A stretch of DNA of 64,000 bases from Bradyrhizobium sp. SRL28 (GTDB lineage Bacteria > Pseudomonadota > Alphaproteobacteria > Rhizobiales > Xanthobacteraceae): NCBI RefSeq assembly GCF_018596315.1, contig NZ_JAHEAG010000017.1:96653-160652 (forward strand). Direction: 5' to 3'. Of the stretch, positions 44,401 through 52,793 are shown in pieces (the stretch's first letter is position 1; each line of letters starts with the position of its first letter). The notes below the pieces were generated by a model, which was not told the DNA's origin, searched no databases, and saw only the letters and a list, made by a program, of their open reading frames with translations. Both the position numbers and the translations under genes were made by a program.

Positions 44401-44499
44401 GAGCACGCGGCCACGGTTGTTGTGCGCACTTGCCTCGTTCAGATCGTCGGCCACGGATAGTGCCCTGCGATGGCTTCCGTAGCTTAACCCAAATTTCAA
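41440..44499 (-). CDS. Large TPR-repeat protein with two C-terminal membrane helices
   Basis: 1019 residues from a TTG start (no other start is in frame). The N-terminal half consists of TPR-like motifs in 73-residue units (each about two TPRs) with near-identical DNA. More divergent TPRs follow, e.g. YRRVLEHQNDNADAWAGRA-like and FKQALLVKPGDLTLQSNLGN-like units. The end has two membrane helices (PTIIFCLSVLVFLFAQLAFI; AYFWLTFTSLLFMIAAAYL) and a short tail. TPR domains bind protein partners, so this is probably a membrane-tethered scaffold facing the cytoplasm or periplasm. The first ~20 residues look truncated. Confidence 0.75.
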   Translation of the reverse strand: MKFGLSYGSHRRALSVADDLNEASAHNNRGRVLADQERFDDAIEEYRQADELWQKKKSKDRKRALCNWADALRLQEHYDKAAEKCLQAIGIDPEFPDAYNSFGLVRAAQGRFDEAIELYRRANALWQEKESKDRKRTLCNWADALRLQEHYDQAAEKCQQAIGIDPEFPDAYNSFGLVRADEERFDDAIELYRRADELWQKQESKDRKRALCNWADALRLQEHYDQAAEKCQQAIGIDPEFPDAYNNFGLVRAVQERFDDAIELYRRADELWQKKESKDRKRALCNWADALREQDHYEQAAEKCQQAIGIDPEFPDAYNSFGLVRAAQERFDDAIELYRQADELWQKQESKDRKRALWSWANALSAQKHHEQAAEKCREAIDLDPQGPWGHIRFGLVRAVQEHFDDAIEQYRQADELWQKKESKGRKYALLCWAWALSAQEHYDQAAEKYQQAIGIDPEFPDAYNSFGLVRATQGRFDDAIEQYRQADELWQKKGSKDRKYALLNWGLALREQEKFEDAKTKFDCAQDISKGDAQAVYFYGLSLADLGQYQDAIAQFDKASVLDQDDPLPRHAKSNLLFRLGRYEESWKEWRSVRQCYERLLDGELRGAERLQRAVYFAAALGENESYEESDKLYKRVLEHQNDNADAWAGRAILNQRWAKSDAKKPAEIHARLNYLMPRASELLKRQLGKGTELQTHLTLAALYLESCDWTEAREQLDLAESVCRGSRLKHAQVTEMRGLACYHNGEHSEAVKHFRQALLVKPGDLTLQSNLGNALLLWKQFESAQAQFEQVLKFAPGNIDALRGAAQVCIELADDGDPDQYEIAVQFLTNALKYGRNQESGSKRLSNSDLAKIYYTRGYARTKSYEAGASPNTLIASLKVASYDFRKCNEADPHDSKARAAIEKINKRKRQRRGEFLVEVLGPTIIFCLSVLVFLFAQLAFICSLFGKSPEHALVKDQWAYFWLTFTSLLFMIAAAYLPQLLKLKLPGIELEKAAVDKVSTPSIGISRPVRLIRPSV
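42997..44310. repeat. Six tandem 219-bp repeats inside the TPR gene
   Basis: Six exact-length 219-bp units encode 73 residues each, from the ALCNWADALRLQEH motif to the KESKDRKR motif. Units 1-4 are nearly identical at the DNA level; units 5 and 6 (ALWSWANAL, ALLCWAWAL) are older. This pattern indicates recent unequal crossing-over and likely copy-number variation between strains. Confidence 0.85.
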
Positions 44500-44683
44500 C
44501 CGGAGGCAGCCCTTGTCGTATGGACAACCCTGTCGTGCAGCGTGTTATCGCGCCGCGGCAGCTCGCGCGGCCGTCGAGCCCAGAAGGGTGACAGTTCATT
44601 CCGGAGACATAGGTTCCACAATGCCCTGGCAGGGGTGTTACCCTATGGATGAACGGCTGAAGTTCATTGCCCGCTTACCGAAC

Positions 44684-44760
44684 TGGCGCGCTCGGAAGGA
44701 TTCGAACCTCCGACCCTCGGAATCGAAATCCGATGCTCTATCCAGCTGAGCTACGAGCGC
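44684..44760 (-). tRNA. tRNA-Arg (anticodon TCG)
   Basis: On the minus strand a complete cloverleaf is seen: acceptor GCGCTCG with CGAGCGC, D arm GCTC...GAGC, anticodon stem TCGGA/TCCGA with loop TTTCGAT (anticodon TCG, reads CGA), T arm with GGTTCGAATCC. The discriminator G is followed by an encoded CCA at the 3' end. Confidence 0.95.
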
Positions 44761-44811
44761 GTGCGGTCTGCCGATTATCAGACTTGGCCCGGCAGGGCCA
44801 GCAGCGGAATG

Positions 44812-45069
44812 TCAGTAGCAGGGATGCCGCCGTCGGTCCTGGCCGATATAGGCAGCCGCGCTCTGGCGGCAGAGGATGGTGGAGGGACCGTCGTAATAAG
44901 CGAAGGTGCCGGGCTGCAGGCCGGGGCCGTAATTGTGCAGATAGCTGATCGGGTAGGGCAGGCCCCAATGGTGCAGGTGGTGCCGATTATGGCGGGCGTC
45001 TGCCAGGTTTGGGGCGAGGGCCGCAGTGGCGAGGAGGGCGGCGGCAACGAAAAACTTCGTTTTGGTCAT
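44812..45069 (-). CDS. Small exported His-rich protein
   Basis: 85 residues with a clear signal peptide (KFFVAAALLATAALAPNLADA). The mature part starts RHNRHHLHHWGLPYP and ends with C-containing QDRRRHPCY. His-rich motifs suggest metal binding, but this is inference. GGAGAATC is just before ATG 45069. Confidence 0.7.
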   Translation of the reverse strand: MTKTKFFVAAALLATAALAPNLADARHNRHHLHHWGLPYPISYLHNYGPGLQPGTFAYYDGPSTILCRQSAAAYIGQDRRRHPCY

Positions 45070-45404
45070 TTTGATTCTCCGGAAGTCCCACTGAAAGAGT
45101 AGCGAATTCGGGCTGAGCGGATAGCCGTTCGTGCGAAGAAAGCGCGTTAAAACAACATGATAGGCGCTGAACCTCTGATTCGACCGAAGCTTCCGCCCCT
45201 GACATTTTCGCCGATCTGATTTGGCATTCTAGGAGAAACGGGTAGAAAAGCTGCGGAAAACCACGCTAACGCGCCCATTTTTGGCCTCAAGGGATGCTTA
45301 ACGAATTCCCAACACAGTCCGGCCAGAATTTTGCTGTCCGGTTCTGACTCTACGGGCCGACCTATCCCGCGTCTCACAAAGGCTATCCGGTTCCCGATCG
45401 ACCC

Positions 45405-45851
45405 ATGCGCATCACGTCTCTTGCCCTGCTGTCCCTGTCAGTGCTGGTCGCGAGCCCGGCGCGCGCCGACCTGCATATTAGGCGCGATCACGGCGGGTAT
45501 GTCGAGGAGTACAAGACCAAGTACAAGCGCATCCGCGACCGCAAGGAGCGCGTGATCATCGACGGCATCTGCAATTCGGCTTGCACGCTGGTGTTCGGCA
45601 TCGTGCCGATGAACAAGATCTGCGTCACGCCGAAGGCCAGCGTCGGTTTCCACCAGGCCTATTACGACAAGGCCTTCACCTTCGGCATCAAGGTCACGAG
45701 TGCGGAGGGGACGTCGGACCTGATGTCCTATTATCCGAACTCCGTGAAGGACTGGATCCGCAGGAATGGCGGGCTCACCACCGAGATGAAGAAGATCAAG
45801 AACGGTGGCGAGCTCTGGAAGATCGTCGATCCCTGTCCGGAAGAGTGGTAG
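45405..45851 (+). CDS. Exported ClpP/crotonase-like protein
   Basis: 148 residues with a signal peptide (ITSLALLSLSVLVASPARA). After it comes a segment IDGICNSACTLVFGIVP, then CVTPKASVGFHQAYYDK. The SACT serine and the GFH histidine correspond to the ClpP-like periplasmic family (COG3904-type). This family may be serine-protease-like, but activity has not been shown for most members. No operon partner. The 335 bp upstream (45070-45404) hold nothing I can support. Confidence 0.72.
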   Translation: MRITSLALLSLSVLVASPARADLHIRRDHGGYVEEYKTKYKRIRDRKERVIIDGICNSACTLVFGIVPMNKICVTPKASVGFHQAYYDKAFTFGIKVTSAEGTSDLMSYYPNSVKDWIRRNGGLTTEMKKIKNGGELWKIVDPCPEEW

Positions 45852-45901
45852 TGCGCGACGCAATCGCGTTGCGTTGAACTGAGCGCCCCACCCACCATTG
45901 T

Positions 45902-46018
45902 CGTCACCCGCCTTGTGCGCAATTGCGCACTGGGGCGGGTGACCCAGTATTCCAGAGACGCTCGCGATTCATCGAGAAGCCGCAGCGTACTGGATACCCC
46001 GCTTTCGCGGGGTATGAC
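45902..46018. repeat. Family C repeat C3 with nested palindrome
   Basis: GTCACCCGCC...GGCGGGTGACCCAGTATTCCAG to GTACTGGATACCCCGC...GCGGGGTATGAC. The loop insert TTGTGCGCAATTGCGCAC lies at 45913-45933 and is the same module as in C2. Confidence 0.8.
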
Positions 46019-46039
46019 GTCTGCGGAAAGCGTGATCTC

Positions 46040-46700
46040 CTAGAACGTCACCACGCCACGGATCGACTCGCCGCGCTTCATCAGCTCGAACGCGTTGTTG
46101 ATCTCGGCAAGCGGCATCACATGCGTGATCATCGGGTCGATCTGGATCTTGCCCTGCATGTACCAGTCGACGATTTTCGGCACGTCGGTTCGACCACGCG
46201 CGCCGCCGAAGGCGGTGCCTTTCCAGACCCGGCCGGTCACCAGCTGGAACGGCCGCGTCGAAATCTCGGCGCCCGCCGGCGCCACGCCGATCACGATCGA
46301 CTGGCCCCAGCCGCGGTGGCAGGCTTCCAGCGCCTGTCGCATCACCGTGACGTTGCCGGTGCAGTCGAAGGTGTAGTCGGCGCCGATGATCGTGTCGGCG
46401 CCGGCGAGCCGCAGAACCTGCAGCACGTTGAGCCCGATGCCGCCAAGCCCGAACACGATCGCCTTCGCGCCTTGCTCGACCTTCGCAGTGTTGATGACCG
46501 CGCCGATGCCGGTCGTGACGCCGCAGCCGATGTAGCAGACCTTGTCGAACGGCGCGCCTTCGCGGATTTTCGCCACCGCGATCTCCGGCAGCACGGGTGT
46601 AATTCGCAAACGTCGACGTACCCATGTAGTGATGAACAGGCTTGCCGCCGATCGAGAAGCGCGAGGTGCAGTCGCCCGGCGCGATCAGTTCTTGCCGCAT
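46040..46700 (-). pseudogene. Decayed class III alcohol dehydrogenase (S-hydroxymethylglutathione dehydrogenase)
   Basis: Three lesions are visible. The N-terminal ~120 residues, including the catalytic zinc ligands, are missing (the fragment starts RQELIAPGDCTSRFSIG). One extra C after TSTFANYT shifts the frame (VLPEIAVAKIRE then continues in another frame). A segment of about 40 residues is missing between RLAGADTIIG and ADYTFDCTGN. The C-terminal half is otherwise well preserved, ending GESIRGVVTF. The 570-bp open frame from 46609 covers only part and would not be functional. Confidence 0.82.
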
Positions 46701-46729
46701 AGCCTATGATCGGGCAACAGGGACGCCAA

Positions 46730-47605
46730 ATGACTGGCGATTTTGAAAAAATTGCCGCGCGCGCGGCGCCGGCGATCTTTGTCGTGCTCTGGAGCACGGG
46801 CTTCATCGGCACCAAATATGTGCTTGATAGCGCCGAGCCGCTGACCTATCTCGCGATCCGCATGGCCTTCGTCGTGGGACTGATGGCGATCATCGTGGCT
46901 GTGGCGCGGCCACGCTGGCCGGATCGCATCGGCATCGCACACAGCGCCGTCGCCGGCATTCTGGTGCATGGAATCTATCTCGGCGGCACGGCGATCGCGA
47001 TCGCGCATTCGATTCCGGCGGGGCTCTCGGCCTTGATTCCCGGCCTGCAGCCGATCCTCACCTCGACGATTGCGAGCCGCTGGCTCGGCGAACGCGTCAC
47101 GCCGCTGCAATGGGGCGGATTGCTGCTCGGGCTCGCCGGCGTCGTGCTGATCCTGCACGACAGGCCGATGGGCGGGGAGGCGGGCTGGGGATGGCTCGCC
47201 TCGGCCGTATCGCTGGTCAGCATCACGCTCGGCACGCTCTACCAGCGCCGCTACTGCGGTGCGATCGACTGGCGCTCCGGCAATCTCGTGCAATACGTCG
47301 CGGTGACGATTTTCTTCGGCCTCGGCGCATGGCTGTTCGAGACCAATGTGGTGCACTGGACCACCGAGTTCATGCTGGCGCTGGCCTGGCTTGCCGTGGT
47401 GCTGTCGATCGGATCGATCGGGCTCTTGTACTGGCTGATCCGCCGCTCGGCCGCGACGTCGGTGGCGAGCCTGTTCTATCTGGTCCCGGCGGTGACGTCC
47501 TTGATGGCGTATGTGCTGTTCGGCGAGAAGCTCGACGCGGTTTCGATTGTTGGCATGATCGCCTGTGCTGCAGCGGTGCTGCTGGTCAACCGCCGCTCAG
47601 TTTGA
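46730..47605 (+). CDS. DMT-superfamily (EamA) exporter
   Basis: 291 residues, ten predicted membrane helices in two halves (IFVVLWSTGFIGTKYVLDSA; second half from LYQRRYCGAIDW, ending LVNRRSV). The start follows AGGGA at 6 nt. Divergent from the dehydrogenase fragment. Substrate unknown. Confidence 0.85.
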   Translation: MTGDFEKIAARAAPAIFVVLWSTGFIGTKYVLDSAEPLTYLAIRMAFVVGLMAIIVAVARPRWPDRIGIAHSAVAGILVHGIYLGGTAIAIAHSIPAGLSALIPGLQPILTSTIASRWLGERVTPLQWGGLLLGLAGVVLILHDRPMGGEAGWGWLASAVSLVSITLGTLYQRRYCGAIDWRSGNLVQYVAVTIFFGLGAWLFETNVVHWTTEFMLALAWLAVVLSIGSIGLLYWLIRRSAATSVASLFYLVPAVTSLMAYVLFGEKLDAVSIVGMIACAAAVLLVNRRSV

Positions 47606-47736
47606 AGTAGAGCGCTCGGCCTTCATGCACGTATAAATTTCATTAATCTTCTCAGTATTTTCCCTGGGTTGTGCCCATTAAGGCGATCGTAAGCAAAACG
47701 GGTCAGATTGGGCCCGATTTTGGGGGATTTCTCGTT

Positions 47737-49470
47737 ATGACCACGCGATCCATTGGAAAGTTTCTGCCGGCGCTGAAGCTGCGGCTCGGCACCAAGGCCG
47801 TCATCTCGGCCATCCTGCTGATTGCGGTAAACACCGGGCTGGTGGTGGGGGCGGCCCATTGGTCGCTGACCAACGAATTCGGTGACCGGGCGCTGCGGGA
47901 CATCGAGGTCAATCTGCGCACGCTGGGCCTGGCGTTTGCCGAGACCTACAGCGACGCCAAGATCACCATCAAGGACGGGGCCGTCGCCCGCGCCGAAATA
48001 GCCAAGATGCCCGAGTTTAAGGACCACGCGATCGTCGATCGCGCCGTGGGCTATACCGGCGGCAACGCGACCCTGTTCGTCTATGACGACGCCAGCAACC
48101 AGTTCGTCCGCCGCACCACCAACGTCAAGAAGGAGAACGGCGACCGCGCCGTCGGCACCCAGCTCGCCCCCGACCACCCGGGGCAGGCGGTCGTGCGTCG
48201 CGGCGAGGCCTATAAGGGGCCGGCGACGCTGTTCGGCAAGACGTTCATGACGGCGTACTATCCGATCGTGAATTCGGGGAAGGTGGTCGGCCTTCTCTAT
48301 GTCGGCATTCCCATGGCTCACTACGAGACCATGCTGTCGCATGCCATCCAGAACATGGCGATCGCCGCCGGCATCGCGACGCTGCTCGTGATGATGCTCA
48401 CCATGGTGCTGGTGCGGCGGGTGACCAAGCCGCTGACGTCGGTTGCGGCTTCGCTCACCGCCATCGCCAACGGCAACGCCGATGTCGAGATCAACTGCGA
48501 CGATCGGATGGACGAGATCGGCGAGATTGCGCGTACTCTTGCTGTCTTCAAGAACAATTCGGTCGAGCGCCGCCGGATGCGCGACGAGCAGACCGCGGCT
48601 GCCGCTGCAGCCGCCGAGCATCGCAAGACCGAACTGCGCGGATTCGTCGACGAGTTCCAGACCAGCGTCGGCAGCATCCTCGACAAGGTGCTGAGCTCCT
48701 CCAGCGAATTCGAGCGCGTCGCGCGGCAGCTCACCGAGACCGCGCGGACCACCGCCGGGCTGTCGGGCAAGTCGGCGGGCGCTTCGGAAACCGCCTCCGA
48801 ACATGTCCGCACCGCGGCGACCGCCTCGGACGAACTTTCCAGCTCGATCGCCGAAATCACCCGCCGGGTCCAGGAATCGAACGGGATCGCGGCAGATGCC
48901 GTTAAGCAGGCGGTCGCCACCGACCAGCGTATCAACGAATTGTCGGAAGCCGGCGCGCGGATCGGCGACGTGGTGAAATTGATCACCTCGATTGCCGAGC
49001 AGACCAATCTGCTGGCGCTCAACGCCACCATCGAGGCGGCGCGGGCAGGTGACGCCGGCCGCGGCTTTGCCGTGGTGGCGCAGGAGGTCAAGAGCCTCGC
49101 CGGCCAGACTGCGAAGGCGACCGAGGAGATCTCCAGCCAGATCGGCAACATGCAGCTTGCGACCGAAGAGTCGGTCAGCGCCATCAAGGCGATTGGCCAG
49201 ACCATCGAACGCATCAGCGATATCGCCACCTCGATCTCGGCGGCCGTCGAGCAGCAGCGCGGCGCGACCCAGAACATCGCCCAGAGCGTTCGCGCAGCGG
49301 CAAGTGGAACGGCTGACGTCGCGGCCAACATCCGCAACGCGGCGCAAGGCGCCGACGAGACCGGCGAGACCTCGAGCCGGATGTTTGCTTCCGCGCAGAA
49401 TCTGTCGAACGAAAGCCTGCAGCTGAAGGCCGAGGTCGAAAAATTCCTCGACCGCGTCCGCGCCGCCTGA
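47737..49470 (+). CDS. Methyl-accepting chemotaxis protein
   Basis: 577 residues. First helix near residues 21-40, a periplasmic domain of about 180 residues of the single-Cache type (ending YYPIVNSGKVVGLLYVGI), second helix, HAMP (VTKPLTSVAASLTAIANGNA) and a cytoplasmic signalling domain with the conserved hairpin tip (IAEQTNLLALNATIEAARAG). It reports to CheA. GGGGGA lies 9 nt before ATG 47737. No chemotaxis genes are adjacent. Confidence 0.92.
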   Translation: MTTRSIGKFLPALKLRLGTKAVISAILLIAVNTGLVVGAAHWSLTNEFGDRALRDIEVNLRTLGLAFAETYSDAKITIKDGAVARAEIAKMPEFKDHAIVDRAVGYTGGNATLFVYDDASNQFVRRTTNVKKENGDRAVGTQLAPDHPGQAVVRRGEAYKGPATLFGKTFMTAYYPIVNSGKVVGLLYVGIPMAHYETMLSHAIQNMAIAAGIATLLVMMLTMVLVRRVTKPLTSVAASLTAIANGNADVEINCDDRMDEIGEIARTLAVFKNNSVERRRMRDEQTAAAAAAAEHRKTELRGFVDEFQTSVGSILDKVLSSSSEFERVARQLTETARTTAGLSGKSAGASETASEHVRTAATASDELSSSIAEITRRVQESNGIAADAVKQAVATDQRINELSEAGARIGDVVKLITSIAEQTNLLALNATIEAARAGDAGRGFAVVAQEVKSLAGQTAKATEEISSQIGNMQLATEESVSAIKAIGQTIERISDIATSISAAVEQQRGATQNIAQSVRAAASGTADVAANIRNAAQGADETGETSSRMFASAQNLSNESLQLKAEVEKFLDRVRAA

Positions 49471-49582
49471 TCGGAGCATCACGGCGGCGGAGCCCGCCGC
49501 CCGTGAAACCGGAAGCCTCCGGATTCGTAGTTTGCCTATACTGCGAATGATTGCCCCTCGTTCCCGGGCTGGAGGGCTTTGC

Positions 49583-49984
49583 GTGAACCGATACGCCGCG
49601 CTCTATCTGGTGACGCTGTTCGTCATCGTTCCCCTTGATTTCCTGTTCCTTGGCGTCGTCGCCAAGGACTTCTTCACCTCCCAGGTCGGCAACATGCTGG
49701 GCGAGATCAAGCTCGCTCCCGCGATCCTGTTCTATCTGCTCTACGTCGCCGGCATCGTGATCTTCGTTAGCGGCGGGGCAGGGGCGAACTGGCAATCGAC
49801 GCTGCTCTATGGCGCGCTGTTCGGGTTCTTTTGCTATGCGACCTTCGATCTCACGTCGTTGGCGCTGCTCAAGCATTGGAGCTGGCAGGTTGCGATCGTC
49901 GACATCAGCTGGGGCGCGTTCGTGACGGCGATCTCATCGACCGCCGGACTGCTCGTTGCGAATTGGCTGGTGGCAAAGGGATGA
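49583..49984 (+). CDS. DUF2177-family membrane protein
   Basis: 133 residues with four predicted membrane helices. Motifs typical of the family are PLDFLFLGVVAKDF and YATFDLTSLALLKHW, then VDISWGAFVTAISSTAG. GTG 49583 is chosen since GGAGGG lies 6 nt upstream. Function unknown. Confidence 0.82.
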   Translation: MNRYAALYLVTLFVIVPLDFLFLGVVAKDFFTSQVGNMLGEIKLAPAILFYLLYVAGIVIFVSGGAGANWQSTLLYGALFGFFCYATFDLTSLALLKHWSWQVAIVDISWGAFVTAISSTAGLLVANWLVAKG

Positions 49985-49987
49985 ATC

Positions 49988-50160
49988 GTAGGGTGGGCAA
50001 AGCGAAGCGTGCCCACCACTACTTGCGTCGCTGTTGATGGTGGGCACGCTGCGCTTTGCCCACCCTACGAAGCTACGATAACTCGCTCGAGATCCCGGGT
50101 CTGGTGCTAACGCACCATCCCGGGATGACGGTTTCGATTGCATAGCAATCGCAACCGTCA
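49988..50160. repeat. Family A repeat A7 and family F-like repeat F2
   Basis: A7 covers 49988-50069 (TAGGGTGGGCAAAGCGAAGC to CTTTGCCCACCCTACG). An F-like element with CTCGAGATCCCGGG and CCCGGGATGACGG follows to about 50160. Confidence 0.8.
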
Positions 50161-50817
50161 CTTCGGCTGCGGCACGATGCGGATGTAGGGCTTCGGCGCC
50201 TTCCAGCCTGCCGGATAGATCGTCTTCGCTTCGTCGTCGCTAACCGAACCCGCGATGATGACGTCCTCGCCCTGCTTCCAGTCGGCCGGCGTCGCGACGC
50301 GATGCTTGGCCGTCATCTGCAAGGAGTCGATGACGCGCAGGATTTCCGCGAAATTGCGGCCCGTGGTCATCGGATAGACCAGCACCAGCTTGATCTTCTT
50401 GTCCGGCCCGATGATGAACACGTTGCGGACGGTCTGGTTGTCGGCGGGCGTGCGCGTGAGCGGATCGCCCGAGGTTGAGGCCGGCAGCATGTCGTAGAGC
50501 TTGGAGACGTTGAAATCGATGTCGCCGATCATCGGGTAGTTCGGCGCCGCGCCTTGCGTCTCCTTGATGTCCTCGGACCATTTCGAGTGCCGGTCGACGG
50601 GATCGACGCTCAAGCCCATCAGCTTGACGCCGCGCTTGTCGAATTCCGGCTTCAACTTTGCGAGAGCGCCGAGTTCGGTGGTGCAAACCGGCGTGAAGTC
50701 CTTCGGGTGCGAGAACAAAAGCGCCCAGCTGTTGCCGATCCAGTCGTGGAAATTCACTTTTCCTTCGGTGGTCTGGGCTTCGAAATCGGGGGCGACTGCG
50801 CCAATCTGGAGTGCCAT
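50158..50817 (-). CDS. 1-Cys peroxiredoxin (Prx6 type)
   Basis: 219 residues. The peroxidatic Cys45 lies in SHPKDFTPVCTTELG, the classical Prx6 motif; no resolving cysteine of the 2-Cys type is seen. The C-terminal dimerisation extension (about residues 165-219) is present. It reduces H2O2 and organic peroxides. No operon. Confidence 0.92.
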   Translation of the reverse strand: MALQIGAVAPDFEAQTTEGKVNFHDWIGNSWALLFSHPKDFTPVCTTELGALAKLKPEFDKRGVKLMGLSVDPVDRHSKWSEDIKETQGAAPNYPMIGDIDFNVSKLYDMLPASTSGDPLTRTPADNQTVRNVFIIGPDKKIKLVLVYPMTTGRNFAEILRVIDSLQMTAKHRVATPADWKQGEDVIIAGSVSDDEAKTIYPAGWKAPKPYIRIVPQPK

Positions 50818-51286
50818 GATACGACCTCATCTTATTCTAGTTACAGGAAAATTCGTCTTTGGGATTATAGAAGTCTGAAGCGGTTAAGTGAACCGGTTAG
50901 CGCAAAAGGTGAGATCCTTCTCCGCATGCCCGGAACTCCTAGCATCTTCTTTTGATCTGCGCCTCTGCGACGAAAAGAACCGGCTTGCTCCAGCATTCAT
51001 CCGGGTTGGATCAGGCTCTGGAGCTATGTTTTTGTTTGATCGCAGTCTTTTCAAAGCTGTTCCACTTTTCTGCCCTCGCTCGGTGCCCCGATATTGCCTT
51101 TTATCGCCCGCATCACGCCGGGCCGTTTTGCACCCGGGAGTGCTTGGTCCCTGAACCGTGACCGACCTCACAGCGACCAATTGGCAACCATCTAAGAATC
51201 TCGGAATGCGAGTTTCGATTCGTTAACCGCTCGTTCATGCCCCGTATGGAAATGCTGGACCGAAATAGAAATTGAGAAGTGCAATT

Positions 51287-51874
51287 ATGTCTACCGCGAC
51301 TGCCAAGACCGCTGACAAGGCTGCTGAGGCCTCCGAAGTTCCCCAACCTTCCTGCCGCAAGACTGCGGCCCACGCGCTCACGATTGTGCGCGACGGCGTG
51401 ATCACCGGCGAGGGGCCGACGACCAAGGGGCGTATCCATTTCTCCCGCGCGCTCGATGCCGACGACGCCGCCTGGTGCGAGCGCATCCTGACCGTGAGCG
51501 CGGTCGAGCATCAGGCCGTGAGCCGCGCCGAAGTCGAGGCGCTGTTTGAAATCAGCGATGCCGCCGCCGAGCGTACCGACGACGGACGTTTCGACGACCT
51601 CCTGGCCAAGGCGGTTGCCCACCATGCAGCCTCCGAGTCCGGCCTGCCGGTGCCGCCGCGCACGGTTGCGCTGTCGCCCGATACCGACATCGAGAGCTGG
51701 GCGCCGACGCAGGCCGCCAAGATCGACACCAAGGTGCTGGAATGGCTTGCCAGCCAGATGCGCGGCAAGCGCCGCATCAACCACCGCCTCATGGCACTGG
51801 TCGCAACCCTGATCGGCGTAGCCGCTCTGCCGCTCGCGCAACTGCCGGGCATGCTGGATATGGGGATGCTGTAG
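51287..51874 (+). CDS. Hypothetical membrane-tail protein
   Basis: 195 residues, mostly soluble and helical (DDAAWCERILTVSAVEHQAV, SRAEVEALFEIS), with a hydrophobic segment at the C-terminus (LMALVATLIGVAALPLAQLP). Looks tail-anchored. The GAGAAG site precedes ATG 51287. The intergenic region 50818-51286 (about 470 bp) shows no gene, only a short hairpin (CGGTTAAGTGAACCG). Confidence 0.6.
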   Translation: MSTATAKTADKAAEASEVPQPSCRKTAAHALTIVRDGVITGEGPTTKGRIHFSRALDADDAAWCERILTVSAVEHQAVSRAEVEALFEISDAAAERTDDGRFDDLLAKAVAHHAASESGLPVPPRTVALSPDTDIESWAPTQAAKIDTKVLEWLASQMRGKRRINHRLMALVATLIGVAALPLAQLPGMLDMGML

Positions 51875-51901
51875 GTTCATCTGCGGATCATTGAATTCCA
51901 G

Positions 51902-51930
51902 GCGGCGGGGGTTACTTCCCGCCGCTTTTG
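51902..51930 (+). terminator. Intrinsic terminator after the 51287 gene
   Basis: GCGGCGGG pairs with CCCGCCGC around an 8-nt loop and is followed by TTTTGTTTTT. Confidence 0.85.
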
Positions 51931-51960
51931 TTTTTGAAGGTCTTGCGTCCTCCTCCACTG

Positions 51961-52060
51961 TTATCCTCCGCGCATGCGGGGGATCCAGTACGCCGCGGCC
52001 TATCGGTTCAATCGCTATGGCCTCTGGAATACTGGGTCACCCGCCTTCGCGGGTGATGAC
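51961..52060. repeat. Family C repeat C4
   Basis: It reads from GGGGATCCAGTACGCCGC to ACTGGGTCACCCGCC...GCGGGTGATGAC, the family C ends without a nested insert. Confidence 0.75.
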
Positions 52061-52066
52061 AGGTGA

Positions 52067-52590
52067 GTATGTGTCGGCGATCTCGCGGCGCAATTCGCCC
52101 GAGGCTTGCCAGAAACTTCCCGCCCTCTCGAAATAGAGGGCGCAGGGAAGACCGGGTGCGCGCTGCACCCGCGGTCTCGCGTGCATTTGCACACAAAGAA
52201 TGCGCACACGAGCATACAGGTTCAGCGGAAACACTCCGGCCTTCCCTGCGCAATGGCTTTACGGCTTACTTCGTGCTCTCCCCGGTGAACGGCTTTCTTG
52301 CCACCGTCGCTGCTCAAAAATGAATCTGCGCAACTTGACGCCAGCACCGCGGCGCCAGAACCACACGACTTCGCCGTACGCGTCAGGCGCGTACGTCTAT
52401 CGCGCCATCTGCGTCCATCGCATCTCACCGCACGTTCGTGACGATGGCCAACGCCCCTCATCTGCCGTGAGACGCGCGGAGTTATGCCGGTGATTTGGCC
52501 TGCAAGTTAAGCGGAATATTTTTGCAGAGGGGGCTGGACAGGTTTTTGGTGATTTGCCCGACAAGTGGTTTTTGTCACACCGTTGCCTCG
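52067..52590 (+). repeat. Family D long dispersed repeat, copy D2
   Basis: The plus strand carries, in order, blocks found on the minus strand at 17085-17680, including GACCGGGTGCGCGCTGCACC and CGCACACGAGCATACAGGT. The whole segment shows no convincing open reading frame. Confidence 0.75.
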
Positions 52591-52615
52591 CAATGACGGT
52601 GAAAGGCCGCAGTTC

Positions 52616-52704
52616 GTAGGGTGGGCAAAGCGCAGCGTGCCCACCATCGGAGTAGCGGCGCAAAAATGGTGGGCACGGCGCTATGCGCCTTTGCCCACCC
52701 TACG
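52616..52704. repeat. Family A repeat A8
   Basis: CGTAGGGTGGGCAAAGCGCAG at the left and TTTGCCCACCCTACGAG at the right, with the usual ACCATC...GATGGT centre. Confidence 0.8.
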
Positions 52705-52793
52705 AGCTGGCGGGGTAGTTCGTGCAAATTTGGCTGGAAAGTTCTTGGCGTCCGGGGGTTTAATTCCCGCTCCGGGATCCCCATATAGACCCC

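Noticed and set aside
42936..44591. 551-codon plus-strand frame opposite the TPR gene
   Set aside because: Its repetitive Arg/Pro/Ser composition mirrors the 219-bp repeats of the real gene.
52740..52790. Sequence resembling a tRNA/tmRNA T-arm (GGGGGTTTAATTCCC)
   Set aside because: The stem does not pair properly and no other arm of a tRNA is present.
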